Source of the DNA: Paraburkholderia phenazinium
GTDB lineage: Bacteria; Pseudomonadota; Gammaproteobacteria; Burkholderiales; Burkholderiaceae
Assembly (NCBI RefSeq): GCF_900100735.1
Contig: NZ_FNCJ01000018.1
Coordinates: forward strand, 99,410 to 163,409
DNA: 64,000 nucleotides
Reading direction: 5' to 3'
Of the stretch, positions 42,686 through 51,020 are shown in pieces. Both the position numbers and the translations under genes were made by a program. Numbering within the stretch: position 1 is the first letter of the stretch; each line of letters starts with the position of its first letter. Under the pieces are notes generated by a model. It was given only the letters and a program-made list of their open reading frames with translations, was not told where the DNA came from and ran no database searches.

Positions 42686-43165
42686 TCAGTGCATGTAGGT
42701 GACGCAGCGAGATCGGACCTGGATCACGAGTCCCGCATCGAGCAAAGCAATCGCGAACCAGCGCACGATCTTCAGCACACCGCTGACGGCCGACTCGGGC
42801 AGCCAGTCGTTCAGCAGTTCGATGGCGGCGTCGCCGCGCACCCGCTGCAGCAACGCGATGGTCTGCAGCAAAGAAGCTTCGTCCTTGGCGAGATCGCTTG
42901 CGCAGCGGCAACGCGTATCGAGGCGACGGTAGGCGCAACGTCGCAGGAAGCGCATCAGAAGATCGAAATAGAGCATGCCGTCGACGCTCATCCCGGCTTC
43001 GGACAGCACGTCGCGCCAGCTACCGTTGCGGCCCAGCGCATCGCACCGTGGACGCAACCATGTGCGGACTGCGTTCAGCACGGTCTGTTCAGCTTCGTCG
43101 GCGCGCGAAGCAGAGGGATCGTCCAGCAGCGAATGCGCCACTGAGGATGAGCTATGGAAATTCAT
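42686..43165 (-). CDS. Hypothetical protein, partner of PPTase-like gene
   Basis: 159 aa from ATG 43165 (preceded by aacggaggtcca). Cysteine-containing, helical: MLYFDLLMRFLRRCAYRRLD, RCRCASDLAKDEASLLQTI, and KIVRWFAIALLDAGLVI. Not recognised. The region upstream carries a perfect 19-bp inverted repeat with a Fur-box-like core (43340-43382), so the pair may be iron regulated. Confidence 0.6.
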   Translation of the reverse strand: MNFHSSSSVAHSLLDDPSASRADEAEQTVLNAVRTWLRPRCDALGRNGSWRDVLSEAGMSVDGMLYFDLLMRFLRRCAYRRLDTRCRCASDLAKDEASLLQTIALLQRVRGDAAIELLNDWLPESAVSGVLKIVRWFAIALLDAGLVIQVRSRCVTYMH

Positions 43166-43339
43166 TGGACCTCCGTTCAGGGAGAGGCCGGCAGCCGGCA
43201 CCCGTGGACGAGCGCAGCACCCGCGACGTGCGAGCGGGCAATTCGTCCGGAAGGGATACGTTCAGCGTGTACGAGTAAGACGGATGAAAGCATGCGCGGG
43301 TAAATCAAGGTGGTGAGGCATGCTTAATCATCGGACAAT

Positions 43340-43382
43340 TTTGGCATAATTGCAAATGATTCGCATTTGCAATTATGCCAAA
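43340..43382. promoter_or_regulatory. Perfect 19-bp inverted repeat with Fur-box-like core
   Basis: Left arm TTTGGCATAATTGCAAATG, spacer ATTCG, right arm the exact reverse complement. The central 19 bp, GCAAATGATTCGCATTTGC, match the E. coli Fur consensus at 13 of 19 positions by my count. It is AT-rich and stands 174 bp upstream of the 43165 start and 67 bp beyond the GNAT stop. It could be an extended Fur operator or, as RNA, a long hairpin. Confidence 0.6.
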
Positions 43383-43448
43383 TGACTAGAAATCGTGAGG
43401 AGTGTGGATGGTTGGGGCCGGCGGCGCCGGACTCTGAATCAACCTGCA

Positions 43449-43994
43449 TCAAATCCCATAGCGAGCGCGAAACTCATCCTGAGTCATTCGGTATGACCGG
43501 CACGACTCGTCGGCATGGGTGCCGTCGCCGTCCACGAACTTCAGCCCGAGCTTCTCCGCAACGCGGATAGACCCAATGTTCTCAGGATGGATACCGGCGA
43601 CGATCTGCTGCAGGCGCATGTCCCTGAACGCGTGTTCGACAATGGGTGTGGCCGCTTCCGTGGCATAGCCACGTCCCCATGCGGTTCGATTGAGACGCCA
43701 GCCGATTTCGATTTCCGGGCCCACTCCGTCAACCGGAATCAGCAGAATCCAGCCCAAAAACGTTGCGGGCGCATCTTTGACAAAGATCGACCAATAGCCG
43801 AAGCCTGGTTCGAATGGCCGCTGGATGCGCTCGCTCAGAAACCGCTCGTGCGCCTGCGGGTCGTGCCACGGACCCGCCACGTATTGCGTGACCTGCGGAT
43901 CACGATCCATCGCGAGACATCCATCGAACTCAGCCATCGAGCGGGGACGCAGCAGCAGACGGGCAGTGTCGAATGTGGGCAAATGAGGCTTCAA
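43449..43994 (-). CDS. GNAT N-acetyltransferase, RimJ/RimL-like
   Basis: 181 aa from TTG 43994, which overlaps the stop of the broken methyltransferase gene (ATTGA) and follows gaagaggaagacga. GNAT motifs: ARLLLRPRSMAEFDG at the N-terminus, EIEIGWRLNRTAWGRGYATEAA (acetyl-CoA loop) and NIGSIRVAEKLGLKFVDG. Probably acetylates an alpha-amino group of a protein or small molecule; substrate unknown. Confidence 0.88.
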   Translation of the reverse strand: MKPHLPTFDTARLLLRPRSMAEFDGCLAMDRDPQVTQYVAGPWHDPQAHERFLSERIQRPFEPGFGYWSIFVKDAPATFLGWILLIPVDGVGPEIEIGWRLNRTAWGRGYATEAATPIVEHAFRDMRLQQIVAGIHPENIGSIRVAEKLGLKFVDGDGTHADESCRSYRMTQDEFRARYGI

Positions 43995-44268
43995 TCGTCT
44001 TCCTCTTCGAGCATTCGCGCGGAGATATCAACCCCGGTCACGATGGCCGCATCCTGGGCCTTGCAGAACGGACGAACTCGCCGAAACCGCATCCCAGGTC
44101 CAGCACATCCAGGTTGGAAAGATCAGGCAACAGGCGATGCAGCGCCGGAATTTCCAGCGCGCCATTCAAACCGGTGTCGCCGTCGCGCAGTGACTTGTAG
44201 CCTTCAAAAAAGGTGGTGTCGTCATAAATGTTCTGCGGCGCAAACGCTGACGTCAGATCGTTACTCAC
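43991..44268 (-). pseudogene. SAM-dependent methyltransferase, frameshifted and truncated
   Basis: From GTG 44268 (ggag ribosome site) the frame encodes the N-terminus of a class I methyltransferase ending in motif I (LDVLDLGCGFGEFVR), then goes out of frame after a missing base near 44075. The other frame continues it exactly (FCKAQDAAIVTGVDISARML) to a stop at 43991. The normal 150-residue C-terminal part is absent. Both a frameshift and a deletion are thus visible. Confidence 0.65.
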
Positions 44269-44539
44269 GTAGAAAACTCCTCTGCAAGAATGCGCTTTGT
44301 GCGGCGCAAGCCTTCGTCTCCGCTTATCCCTTGCCGCTGATACTGCAGGAAGACGAAGTAAGCAACGAAGGCGCAACGATCAGCGGATCGTGAACTGGAC
44401 GTATCGTAAACGGATTACTCGGCTTCGCCATGCGTACGCACCACAAAATGGCCCTGGCGCTGACATCGGTTCGAAAGACTACTTGCGCGCTTCAACTCTG
44501 CCGTATAGAGTTCTCTAAAACAACGCTTCAGGAACCATC

Positions 44540-45091
44540 ATGTCACTCTCCTCTGGGCAGGCATCCCAAGCCTTGCGCGAACTCGAGGCTGTTACACAGC
44601 GCAGCGGGCAGCTCTATCGCTACCAACGGTTTGCTCCCATGCTGATCCTCTGGGGCGTGATCTGGCTGATCGGCTTCAGCTCGAGTCACTTTTTCCCCGC
44701 CCATGCCTTTTGGGCCTGGATCGCGCTGGACGTCATCGGCATCTCGGGGTGCATTTATCTTGGCCGCAGAGGCAAGCAGGACGCCTCCAATAGCACGTCA
44801 TGGCGCTGGCTCGCGTCCATCTTTAGCATCGTCGTGTTTTACATCGTTGTGCAAAATATTCTGCAACCGGTTTCCGGCCCACAGTCCGCCGCCCTCATCT
44901 CTCTGATCGTCGCGCTGTGCTACTTCCTGGGCGGTGTATGGATAGGGGCGCGCCTCGCCATCACAGGGATTGTCGTTGCGGCGCTTACCCTGATCGGGTT
45001 TTACATGTTTCCCGCCTACTTTCTCTTGTGGATGGCCGTTGTCGGCGGCGGCTCCCTGATCCTTGCAGGGGTCTGGTTGAGGACGACCTGA
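44540..45091 (+). CDS. Hypothetical inner-membrane protein, regulator-linked
   Basis: 183 aa with five or six hydrophobic segments; N-terminal cytosolic helix ALRELEAVTQRSGQLYRYQRF. No transport or enzyme motif. Ribosome site aggaaccatc. Its stop is immediately followed by the ATG of a small winged-helix regulator, and a second membrane protein follows, a layout seen in three-gene sets of unknown role. Confidence 0.75.
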   Translation: MSLSSGQASQALRELEAVTQRSGQLYRYQRFAPMLILWGVIWLIGFSSSHFFPAHAFWAWIALDVIGISGCIYLGRRGKQDASNSTSWRWLASIFSIVVFYIVVQNILQPVSGPQSAALISLIVALCYFLGGVWIGARLAITGIVVAALTLIGFYMFPAYFLLWMAVVGGGSLILAGVWLRTT

Positions 45092-45388
45092 ATGGATCAA
45101 CTGGACGAAACCATCCACCAACCGGTTCGGCTCAAGATTATGGCCGCGCTCAAGGCATTGCCGAACCGGGAAGCCATTGAATTTGTCCGGCTGCGCGCCA
45201 TCGTGGGCGCAACCGAAGGCAATCTCGGTGCGCACCTCACTACGCTGGAGAAGTGCGGCTACGTCGAGATCACCAAGGACTTCGTCGGCAAGAAGCCTCG
45301 CACCCGGATCGCCATGACCCCATCGGGCCGGCGCGCTTTCGAACGCTACGTCGATTATCTGCGCGGCATTCTCGATGGTTCAGCGTGA
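45092..45388 (+). CDS. Winged-helix transcriptional regulator, PadR/MarR-like mini protein
   Basis: 98 aa, a single winged-helix domain: VRLKIMAALKALPNREAIEF, LRAIVGATEGNLGAHLTTLE (recognition helix) and TRIAMTPSGRRAFERYV (wing). Matches the short HTH family encoded beside membrane proteins. Directly follows the membrane gene (TGA-ATG). Probably controls its own operon. Confidence 0.85.
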   Translation: MDQLDETIHQPVRLKIMAALKALPNREAIEFVRLRAIVGATEGNLGAHLTTLEKCGYVEITKDFVGKKPRTRIAMTPSGRRAFERYVDYLRGILDGSA

Positions 45389-45434
45389 CGCGCTTCGCGT
45401 AGCGAATTTTTCTGTGCAATGTCGGGAGATAGCT

Positions 45435-46007
45435 GTGAGAGACGCCCTGTACGCTCGTAAAGCCGGCCGCGCAGTGGGCCAGATGTTTTTTGCCGGATTC
45501 GGCTCCCTTTGGATAATGGGCTGGTGCCAGGGCACACGCGGCACGGATTGGCCGATGCTGGCGTTGATAGCGATGGTCGGCAGTACGCTTTTCTTGTGGG
45601 CCTTGTGCGATTTTCGGGCGTACCGACGTGCCGCCGGTACGAGTGCTGATCCGGCGGCCGACAAAGCGAGAAACCGCGTGTTCGGATGGGTCAATCTCGT
45701 TCAGTGGAGCGCAGTTTTCGCGGCGAACATTGGCCTGAATGCTGCTGGGCGCCCCGAGTGGGTCGCACCGGCCGTGATCCTGATCGTTGGCCTGCACTTC
45801 TTTCCGCTAGCGCGATTGTTCAAAACGCCTTTCCACTACGTCATGGGTATTGCAATGGTGATTGTCGCACTCGCCTACCCGTGGATGGCGGGCGGTGGCG
45901 CGGAATATACTGCCGGGGAATTCGCTACTGGCGCGATCTTGTGGTTTGGCGCGCTATACGGATTTCTACGCGATCGGTTTGCCGAGACACCGGCCGTCGC
46001 GTTCTAA
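45435..46007 (+). CDS. Hypothetical inner-membrane protein
   Basis: 190 aa from GTG 45435, which has the ribosome site gggagatagct; an ATG at 45375 in the preceding gene would add 20 non-membrane residues. About five or six membrane segments, with the soluble loop RAAGTSADPAADKARNRVFG. Resembles DUF-type small membrane proteins; no function recognised. Third gene of the operon with 44540 and 45092. Confidence 0.7.
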   Translation: MRDALYARKAGRAVGQMFFAGFGSLWIMGWCQGTRGTDWPMLALIAMVGSTLFLWALCDFRAYRRAAGTSADPAADKARNRVFGWVNLVQWSAVFAANIGLNAAGRPEWVAPAVILIVGLHFFPLARLFKTPFHYVMGIAMVIVALAYPWMAGGGAEYTAGEFATGAILWFGALYGFLRDRFAETPAVAF

Positions 46008-46057
46008 GCGGAAGCGGGACTGGTGAGCGGATACTCCCTAGCAGGGGCTCGCCTTCG

Positions 46058-46486
46058 TCAGAACTCGACCAAGGCGAAATCCTCTTTGCCCACGTCGCAC
46101 AGCGGACAACGCCAATCGGCCGGCACATCGGCCCAGCGCGTTCCCGCAGCAATACCCTCTTCAGGCAAGCCGGCCGCCTCGTCGTAGATCCAGCCGCAGA
46201 TCACGCACACCCATTGCTTGAATTCGTCGGCGGACACAGCATCATGCGCCCCGGTGGATGAGTCCGCGTCAGTGGACGGCGAGCGGCTCGTGGACTTCGT
46301 CTCATCAAGGCTCACAACAAGCGGCGCCGCGGTCCCTGCACTGCTTGCGGCTAACTGCGTCTGCAGCGAGTGGAGAAGTGCTTGCGCCTCTTCCCGCGTC
46401 AAGTCGATCCAGTAGGGATCGCCTGCGCCATCGTTGAGCCGTTCGGGGGCAAACTGAATTTCTAAGGCAACGCCTTTTTTGTACAT
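46058..46486 (-). CDS. Rubredoxin with N-terminal extension
   Basis: 142 aa. The C-terminal 55 residues are a rubredoxin: CVICGWIYDEAAGLPEEGIA, then WRCPLCDVGKEDFALVEF, giving the four Cys that bind one iron. The N-terminal 80 residues (LEIQFAPERLNDGAGDPYWI) are a separate small domain with a Ser/Thr-rich linker. Rubredoxins pass electrons to alkane hydroxylases or reductases; none is adjacent. Convergent with the operon before it. Confidence 0.88.
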   Translation of the reverse strand: MYKKGVALEIQFAPERLNDGAGDPYWIDLTREEAQALLHSLQTQLAASSAGTAAPLVVSLDETKSTSRSPSTDADSSTGAHDAVSADEFKQWVCVICGWIYDEAAGLPEEGIAAGTRWADVPADWRCPLCDVGKEDFALVEF

Positions 46487-46597
46487 GGCAAATCAAAACG
46501 GGGATGAAACCGCGACCCACACGGCGGACGACAATTATCCCCTTGTACGCGCGACACATTCCCTACGCCACAGAGATGCACTGTTTCCTACCGGTAG

Positions 46598-47083
46598 CTA
46601 AAGAGGCGGCGCCTGGTGCCTGACCCGGGTGCTGTACGACCCCAGCAGTACTTGCCACCATTGTCCATGCCGCACCAGGAAAATGCCGTCCGGGAAGTGA
46701 TGGCGCGCGACGTGCTCTTGCGGCACAGTGTCCCAGCCGCGATGCTCGACAGTCACGCGCGTCTCGTCGCCTACCGCTTCGAAGCGCACTTCCACATGGG
46801 TTTGCTGCTCGGCAGAAAAACTCGCCTGCGTCCAGCCGAAGGCGAGCCGCACACCGGGCTCCCACGCCGTGATACGCCCCACTTCGAACACGCTGCCATC
46901 GGGTTGCGTCTCGATCAGACGACCCTCCGCCATCCCTTCGAACGACAGCACGCCTGCACCCTGCGGCGTGAACTGGAAGAGCGCATTCGGCTGCCACCAC
47001 AGCGCGATATCGCGTGTGAAGACTTCGAACGCATGTTGCGGTGCCGCAGCCACGCGGACCGAAACCTGCACGCGCGAGCTCAC
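46598..47083 (-). CDS. SRPBCC/AHSA1-domain protein
   Basis: 161 aa from GTG 47083, which overlaps the ArsR stop (GTGA). AHSA1 signatures: VRVAAAPQHAFEVFTRDIALWW, ITAWEPGVRLAFGW and RVTVEHRGWDTVP. The helix-grip fold binds hydrophobic ligands. Coupled to ArsR, a very common operon in proteobacteria; the ligand is unknown. Confidence 0.88.
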   Translation of the reverse strand: MSSRVQVSVRVAAAPQHAFEVFTRDIALWWQPNALFQFTPQGAGVLSFEGMAEGRLIETQPDGSVFEVGRITAWEPGVRLAFGWTQASFSAEQQTHVEVRFEAVGDETRVTVEHRGWDTVPQEHVARHHFPDGIFLVRHGQWWQVLLGSYSTRVRHQAPPL

Positions 47084-47421
47084 GGCTGGCGCTCCACATG
47101 TGCCTTGAACGCCAGCAATTGCGACGACCACAGATGTTCGGTCGCCTCGAGCCACGCTTTGAGTTCGGTCATCGGCGCGGCTCTCAGGACATAGAGACGC
47201 ACACGCGCATCGACGCCTTCATGCGACTCTTCGATCAGTTCGCTCGAACGCAATACGCGCAGATGCCGGCTCATCGCTTGCGGACTGAGGCCGGCCGCTT
47301 GCGCGAGCTCGCCGGCTCGCATCGGCCGCTGGCTCAGCAGGTCGACCACCTGGCGCCGGCTCGGGTCAGCGAGTGCGGCCAAGGTCCGGTCGAGCGACGC
47401 GCTGGCGGGTAGTGCTGCCAT
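47080..47421 (-). CDS. ArsR-family regulator
   Basis: 113 aa winged helix: LAALADPSRRQVVDLLSQRPMRAGELAQAAGLSPQAMSRHLRVL. No cysteine metal site is seen, which fits the metal-independent ArsR branch that controls AHSA1 genes. Middle gene of the VOC-ArsR-AHSA1 operon; 4 bp from the VOC stop. The palindrome at 47921-47938 is the likely operator. Confidence 0.9.
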   Translation of the reverse strand: MAALPASASLDRTLAALADPSRRQVVDLLSQRPMRAGELAQAAGLSPQAMSRHLRVLRSSELIEESHEGVDARVRLYVLRAAPMTELKAWLEATEHLWSSQLLAFKAHVERQP

Positions 47422-47425
47422 CCGC

Positions 47426-47887
47426 TCACACCCATCCGTCGATCTTCAGGCCAGTGAGTTGCTCGGCCTCTTCGCGCGACATCTTGCGCAATGTCTGGCC
47501 GAAACTCCAGACATGCCCCTCGGGATCCCGCGCGGCGTAAACCCGATCGCCATAGAACTGGTCCGCTGGTTCGCGCGTGATCACCGCGCCGGCCGCGCGC
47601 GCCCGGGCGCAATGTGCGTCGATACCGTCGTCCAACTGCACGTGCACCGACTGCGTGTTCTTGCCGCCGATAGACTGCGGGCTTGCCATGTCCTCGGCCC
47701 ATGTGCGGCACACCATCAGATAGCTGTTGCCGAAGCGCATTTCCGAATGGGCGAGCTGGCCGTCGTTATCCGTGACGACAAACTGGCGCTCGAAGCCGAA
47801 GGCTTTTTCAAGCCAATCCAGTGCGGCAAACGGGTCGAGGTAGTACACCGCGGCGCCCAGTGACGGACGGCCGAATGCGTCGCTCAT
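47426..47887 (-). CDS. VOC-family (glyoxalase/bleomycin-resistance-like) protein
   Basis: 153 aa from ATG 47887 with ribosome site aaaggagcttgcc. VOC fold of the PhnB-like type: YYLDPFAALDWLEKAFGFER, QLAHSEMRFGNSYLM and DPEGHVWSFGQTLR. Metal ligands His and Glu are plausible in HSEM and GHVW. First gene of the operon with ArsR and AHSA1. Confidence 0.88.
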   Translation of the reverse strand: MSDAFGRPSLGAAVYYLDPFAALDWLEKAFGFERQFVVTDNDGQLAHSEMRFGNSYLMVCRTWAEDMASPQSIGGKNTQSVHVQLDDGIDAHCARARAAGAVITREPADQFYGDRVYAARDPEGHVWSFGQTLRKMSREEAEQLTGLKIDGWV

Positions 47888-47920
47888 GGCAAGCTCCTTT
47901 GGTAAACCATCGGGTTTATA

Positions 47921-47938
47921 TTTAACACTATAGTTAAA
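47921..47938. promoter_or_regulatory. Operator-like palindrome before the VOC-ArsR-AHSA1 operon
   Basis: TTTAAC-ACTATA-GTTAAA, an 18-bp AT-rich inverted repeat 33 bp before the VOC start. The place and symmetry fit binding by the operon's ArsR protein; it also overlaps where the core promoter should be. Confidence 0.55.
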
Positions 47939-48016
47939 CAAAATGGCATGTCAAGGACGGTGGTGGAGACTACGTTGCCGCCGTGACGGGCACGAAGAGG
48001 ATTGCGGACGCTTGTG

Positions 48017-48175
48017 CTATGGCGCCGGCGGCCGATTGACCAAGGTGACAATGACGTAGCTCATGATCGTCAGCATGAACCACGATCCCAGTTTGCTGAT
48101 CGACACCATGGCCCACCCTTGCATCTGGCTTGGATACAACCAGGCATGACTAAAGGTGCCAAGGGTTTCGGCGAC
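48017..48175 (-). pseudogene. C-terminal remnant of a membrane protein (DUF817-like)
   Basis: The minus-strand frame reads AETLGTFSHAWLYPSQMQ, GWAMVSISKLGSWFMLTI, MSYVIVTLVNRPPAP and a TAG, with a stop codon immediately upstream of the homology. The pattern is that of the end of DUF817-type membrane proteins; the first 200 residues are missing. The rest of 47942-48298 holds nothing recognisable. Confidence 0.5.
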
Positions 48176-48298
48176 TTAGTCAATACTTGAAACGCATTGC
48201 CGTGCGGTCTGAGTGAATGCAGTCACGTCCGCTTCTTCTTGTTGAGTAGGCGTCAAGATTGCTTTTTACCTTTAGTCACTGAAACTACCAACCCCGGG

Positions 48299-48787
48299 CT
48301 ACTTCCGCGCCAACAGCGCAGCACGGCGCGCAAGACTTTCCTGCGGCCAATATTCGGACGACTTGTAATACGCCTCCACGGCCGGGATCCCCTCAGGCAG
48401 CACCACCCAAGGCTGTTTGGATGCGGTGAAGATGTGGATATCCGGCGGGAAGCGGTCCGGTTCATCGAGCGTGCCCACCCTCACAAAGCGCACCGCATCG
48501 CCGCCTCCCGCGTAGTTGCTCCACAGCGCCACGTGACACGTCGGACAGCGGGAGATCTTCTGCCCCCTGCCGCTAAACGACGGTGTGTCGATGCGTTCGA
48601 TCTCTCCCTGCAATAGCTCCACCCGGTCTGCTTCGATCATCGCATTGAGCGCGAACGAAGCGCCAGTCTCCCGCTGGCACCAGCGGCAATGGCAGCAGTG
48701 AACGAACATCGGCCTTGACGTCATGCGGTAGCGCACTGCACGGCATGTGCAGCCGCCTTCATAGAAAACGGACGGGTCGGAAGCCAT
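48299..48787 (-). CDS. GFA (glutathione-dependent formaldehyde-activating) family protein
   Basis: 162 aa from ATG 48787. Mss4-like zinc fold: EGGCTCRAVRY, HCCHCRWCQRETGASF and CPTCHVALWSNYAG supply the Cys ligands of the two zinc sites. Despite the family name most members are not proven formaldehyde enzymes. Compare the remnant of a similar gene at 15506-15679. Confidence 0.88.
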   Translation of the reverse strand: MASDPSVFYEGGCTCRAVRYRMTSRPMFVHCCHCRWCQRETGASFALNAMIEADRVELLQGEIERIDTPSFSGRGQKISRCPTCHVALWSNYAGGGDAVRFVRVGTLDEPDRFPPDIHIFTASKQPWVVLPEGIPAVEAYYKSSEYWPQESLARRAALLARK

Positions 48788-49059
48788 TTCGCACCTCTCA
48801 TGCAAAGACGGACAACACCTGATGTCTCCTGCAGGCCAATGTTCCTGATTCACTGCGCATGCGTCAAGGACCGGGCGACGCAGCTCCACAGATAACCGGC
48901 AGGCCTCAAGGCCCGCAAAACTGCACATATACCAGGAAACGCATCGCACGCCTCACCACAATTGTCACGCCTCTATCAGCGGCGGATAATTGCAAGCCGC
49001 TCGACCTATTCGCCTGCCTCGATGATGCATCACGCATAAATTATCAGGAGTCGCCCCGC

Positions 49060-49893
49060 ATGACTGAGCTTTCCCCCGTCGAGACGTATCTGCAAGACTT
49101 CCACCAGCGTCAACCTGGTGCGACGAGCGCCCTGTTCGGCAAGCTTCGTGCCCGCTCCAGCGTAGCCGAATACGCGTCCTCTTATGCTGCACTCGTCGAG
49201 TGTGTTCCAGATACTCAAGCGCCGCTAACCGTGCTGGATCTCGCCTGCGGAGACGGTCATCTGCTCAAGCTGCTAGCAGACAGGCAACACCCCTCGCTAC
49301 GGTTGATTGGCGTCGACATGAGCCAAGGTGAACTGGACGTAGCGCGAGCCACGCTGCCAGGCCATGTCGTCCTGTTGAAGGAACGGGCCCAAGCGCTTTC
49401 CGTAGAGACGGGCAGCGTCGACTGCGTGCTCTCGCATATGGCCATGATGCTGATGGACGATATCGAGCAGGTGATCAAGGAAATCGGGCGGGTACTCCGG
49501 CCGCAGGGGCAATTTGCGACCGTCGTTGGACGAACCTTCTTGCTCGGTGAAGCGAATCAGGCCTTGCTCAAAGTACTGGTGCCGATTCTCAAGGAAGACG
49601 CGTCAGGGCTCCACTTCGGCGACGCGCGGACCCGCACGGAAACCGGGATGACCGAACTGCTTGCGCGCGATTTTACAAATCTGCAGTTCGAAGACCTGGA
49701 CCTGGATTGGCAGCCGCTTCCCGACGAACTATGGGACTCGCTCACCGAGACCTACGATATTGACCGGCTGTCCGAGCCGGCTAAAGCGCGCCTGCGAGAA
49801 GACGCGCTCGACGCGCTCTCCCACCTGCAGCAAAGCGACGGAAAGATTCGCACCGGTTGGGGTGTTCGACTGATCCGCGCACAAGTGAAGTAA
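49060..49893 (+). CDS. Class I SAM-dependent methyltransferase
   Basis: 277 aa from ATG 49060. Motif I VLDLACGDGHLLKLL, post-I LIGVDMSQGELDVARATL and the motif IV-like VDCVLSHMAMMLMDD are clear. Looks like a small-molecule methyltransferase of the UbiE/biotin-synthesis BioC type. The frame is open upstream to 48859 but with non-coding-type sequence; ribosome site atcaggag lies 11 nt before the start. Substrate unknown. Confidence 0.87.
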   Translation: MTELSPVETYLQDFHQRQPGATSALFGKLRARSSVAEYASSYAALVECVPDTQAPLTVLDLACGDGHLLKLLADRQHPSLRLIGVDMSQGELDVARATLPGHVVLLKERAQALSVETGSVDCVLSHMAMMLMDDIEQVIKEIGRVLRPQGQFATVVGRTFLLGEANQALLKVLVPILKEDASGLHFGDARTRTETGMTELLARDFTNLQFEDLDLDWQPLPDELWDSLTETYDIDRLSEPAKARLREDALDALSHLQQSDGKIRTGWGVRLIRAQVK

Positions 49894-49912
49894 GCGTCGC
49901 GATTGGCGCATG

Positions 49913-49942
49913 CGATGTCCGCCGCAGCATCAGCGGACATCG
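49913..49942. terminator. Bidirectional terminator-like hairpin
   Basis: CGATGTCCGC and GCGGACATCG (10-bp arms, 10-nt loop) between the convergent methyltransferase and pip genes, followed by a T-rich stretch. Confidence 0.6.
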
Positions 49943-49974
49943 TTCACTTGAAGCCGGTGCGGATACCGGCGCAA

Positions 49975-50919
49975 CTAGCCCGCAAACCGATCCGTTGCCG
50001 CGATCAACGCCTGCAGGATGCCCGGTTCGTTGTAGGCATGCCCAGCATCAGGAATGATCTGGAAGCTCGCCTTCGGCCAGGCCTTGGAGAGATCCCACGC
50101 AGTGCGGGCAGGCGTCGCCACGTCATAGCGGCCTTGCACGATCACGCCGGGGATGTCGGCGAGGCGATGGGCGTCGCGAATCAGTTGCCCTTCCTCGACG
50201 AAGCCGTCATTGACGAAGTAGTGGTTCTCGATCCGCGCGAAAGCGAGCGCGTAGTCGTCGTCGCCGAAGTGCTGCTCGAGTTCCGGGCTGGGCAACAAGG
50301 TAATCGTACGCCCCTCCCACAAGCTCCACGCGCGCGCCGCTTGCCGTTTCGCGGCCTCATCGGTGCCGGTCAGGCGGCGTCGATAGGCGGCCATCAGATC
50401 GCCGCGCTCTTCGACGGGAATCGGCGCCAGGAAGGTTTCCCACAGGTCCGGGAACAGCCACGATGCGCCTTCCTGGTAGTACCAGAGCAGTTCGGCACGG
50501 CGCATCGTGAAGATGCCGCGCACAATCAGCTCGCTCACCCGTTGCGGATGCGTTTCCGCATAGGCGATGCCGAGTGCGCTGCCCCACGACCCGCCGAACA
50601 CCAGCCATTGTTCGACGCCGATCATCTCGCGCAGCCGTTCGATATCCGCCACCAGGTCCCACGTCGTGTTGTTATCGAGGCTGGCATTCGGCGTCGAACG
50701 ACCGCAGCCGCGCTGATCGAACAGCAGGACGTTGTAGCGCGCTGGGGCGAACAGGCGGCGGTGATCCGGGCTGCATCCGCCGCCGGGACCACCGTGCAGA
50801 AACACCGCCGGCTTGCCGTTGGGATTGCCGCACAGTTCCCAATACACCTGGTGTCCGTCGCCGGTGTCGAGAAATCCGTGCTTGTAAGGTTCGATTGATG
50901 GGTACATGAGTCGTTCCAA
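49975..50919 (-). CDS. pip: Proline iminopeptidase (S33)
   Basis: 314 aa. HGGPGGGCSP oxyanion loop, DQRGCGRSTP, nucleophile in VFGGSWGSALGIAYA, Asp in GRYDVATPA and His in IPDAGHAYNEPG give the full S33 triad. Removes N-terminal proline from peptides in the cytoplasm. ATG 50919 or the ATG four codons later (MYPSIEPY) may be the start. Lies downstream of the ValRS gene and next to other peptide-related enzymes of the island. Confidence 0.92.
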   Translation of the reverse strand: MERLMYPSIEPYKHGFLDTGDGHQVYWELCGNPNGKPAVFLHGGPGGGCSPDHRRLFAPARYNVLLFDQRGCGRSTPNASLDNNTTWDLVADIERLREMIGVEQWLVFGGSWGSALGIAYAETHPQRVSELIVRGIFTMRRAELLWYYQEGASWLFPDLWETFLAPIPVEERGDLMAAYRRRLTGTDEAAKRQAARAWSLWEGRTITLLPSPELEQHFGDDDYALAFARIENHYFVNDGFVEEGQLIRDAHRLADIPGVIVQGRYDVATPARTAWDLSKAWPKASFQIIPDAGHAYNEPGILQALIAATDRFAG

Positions 50920-51020
50920 AGTGTGGATGCGGTATGGGGTGGAGCCGGCCGGCTAGTGAGCAGCATACGCGGACGGTACAGCATCATCCTGGGCTGCTGC
51001 ACCGCCGCTCAGCCAGCATG

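Noticed and set aside
44269..44539. Tail-like sequence ending LQEDEVSNEGATISGS in the interval before the membrane-protein gene
   Set aside because: Could be a gene remnant, but I could not link it to any family, so it is not listed as a feature.
48002..48190. 62-codon + strand frame near 48 kb
   Set aside because: Lies antisense to the DUF817-like remnant and has no ribosome site or domain.
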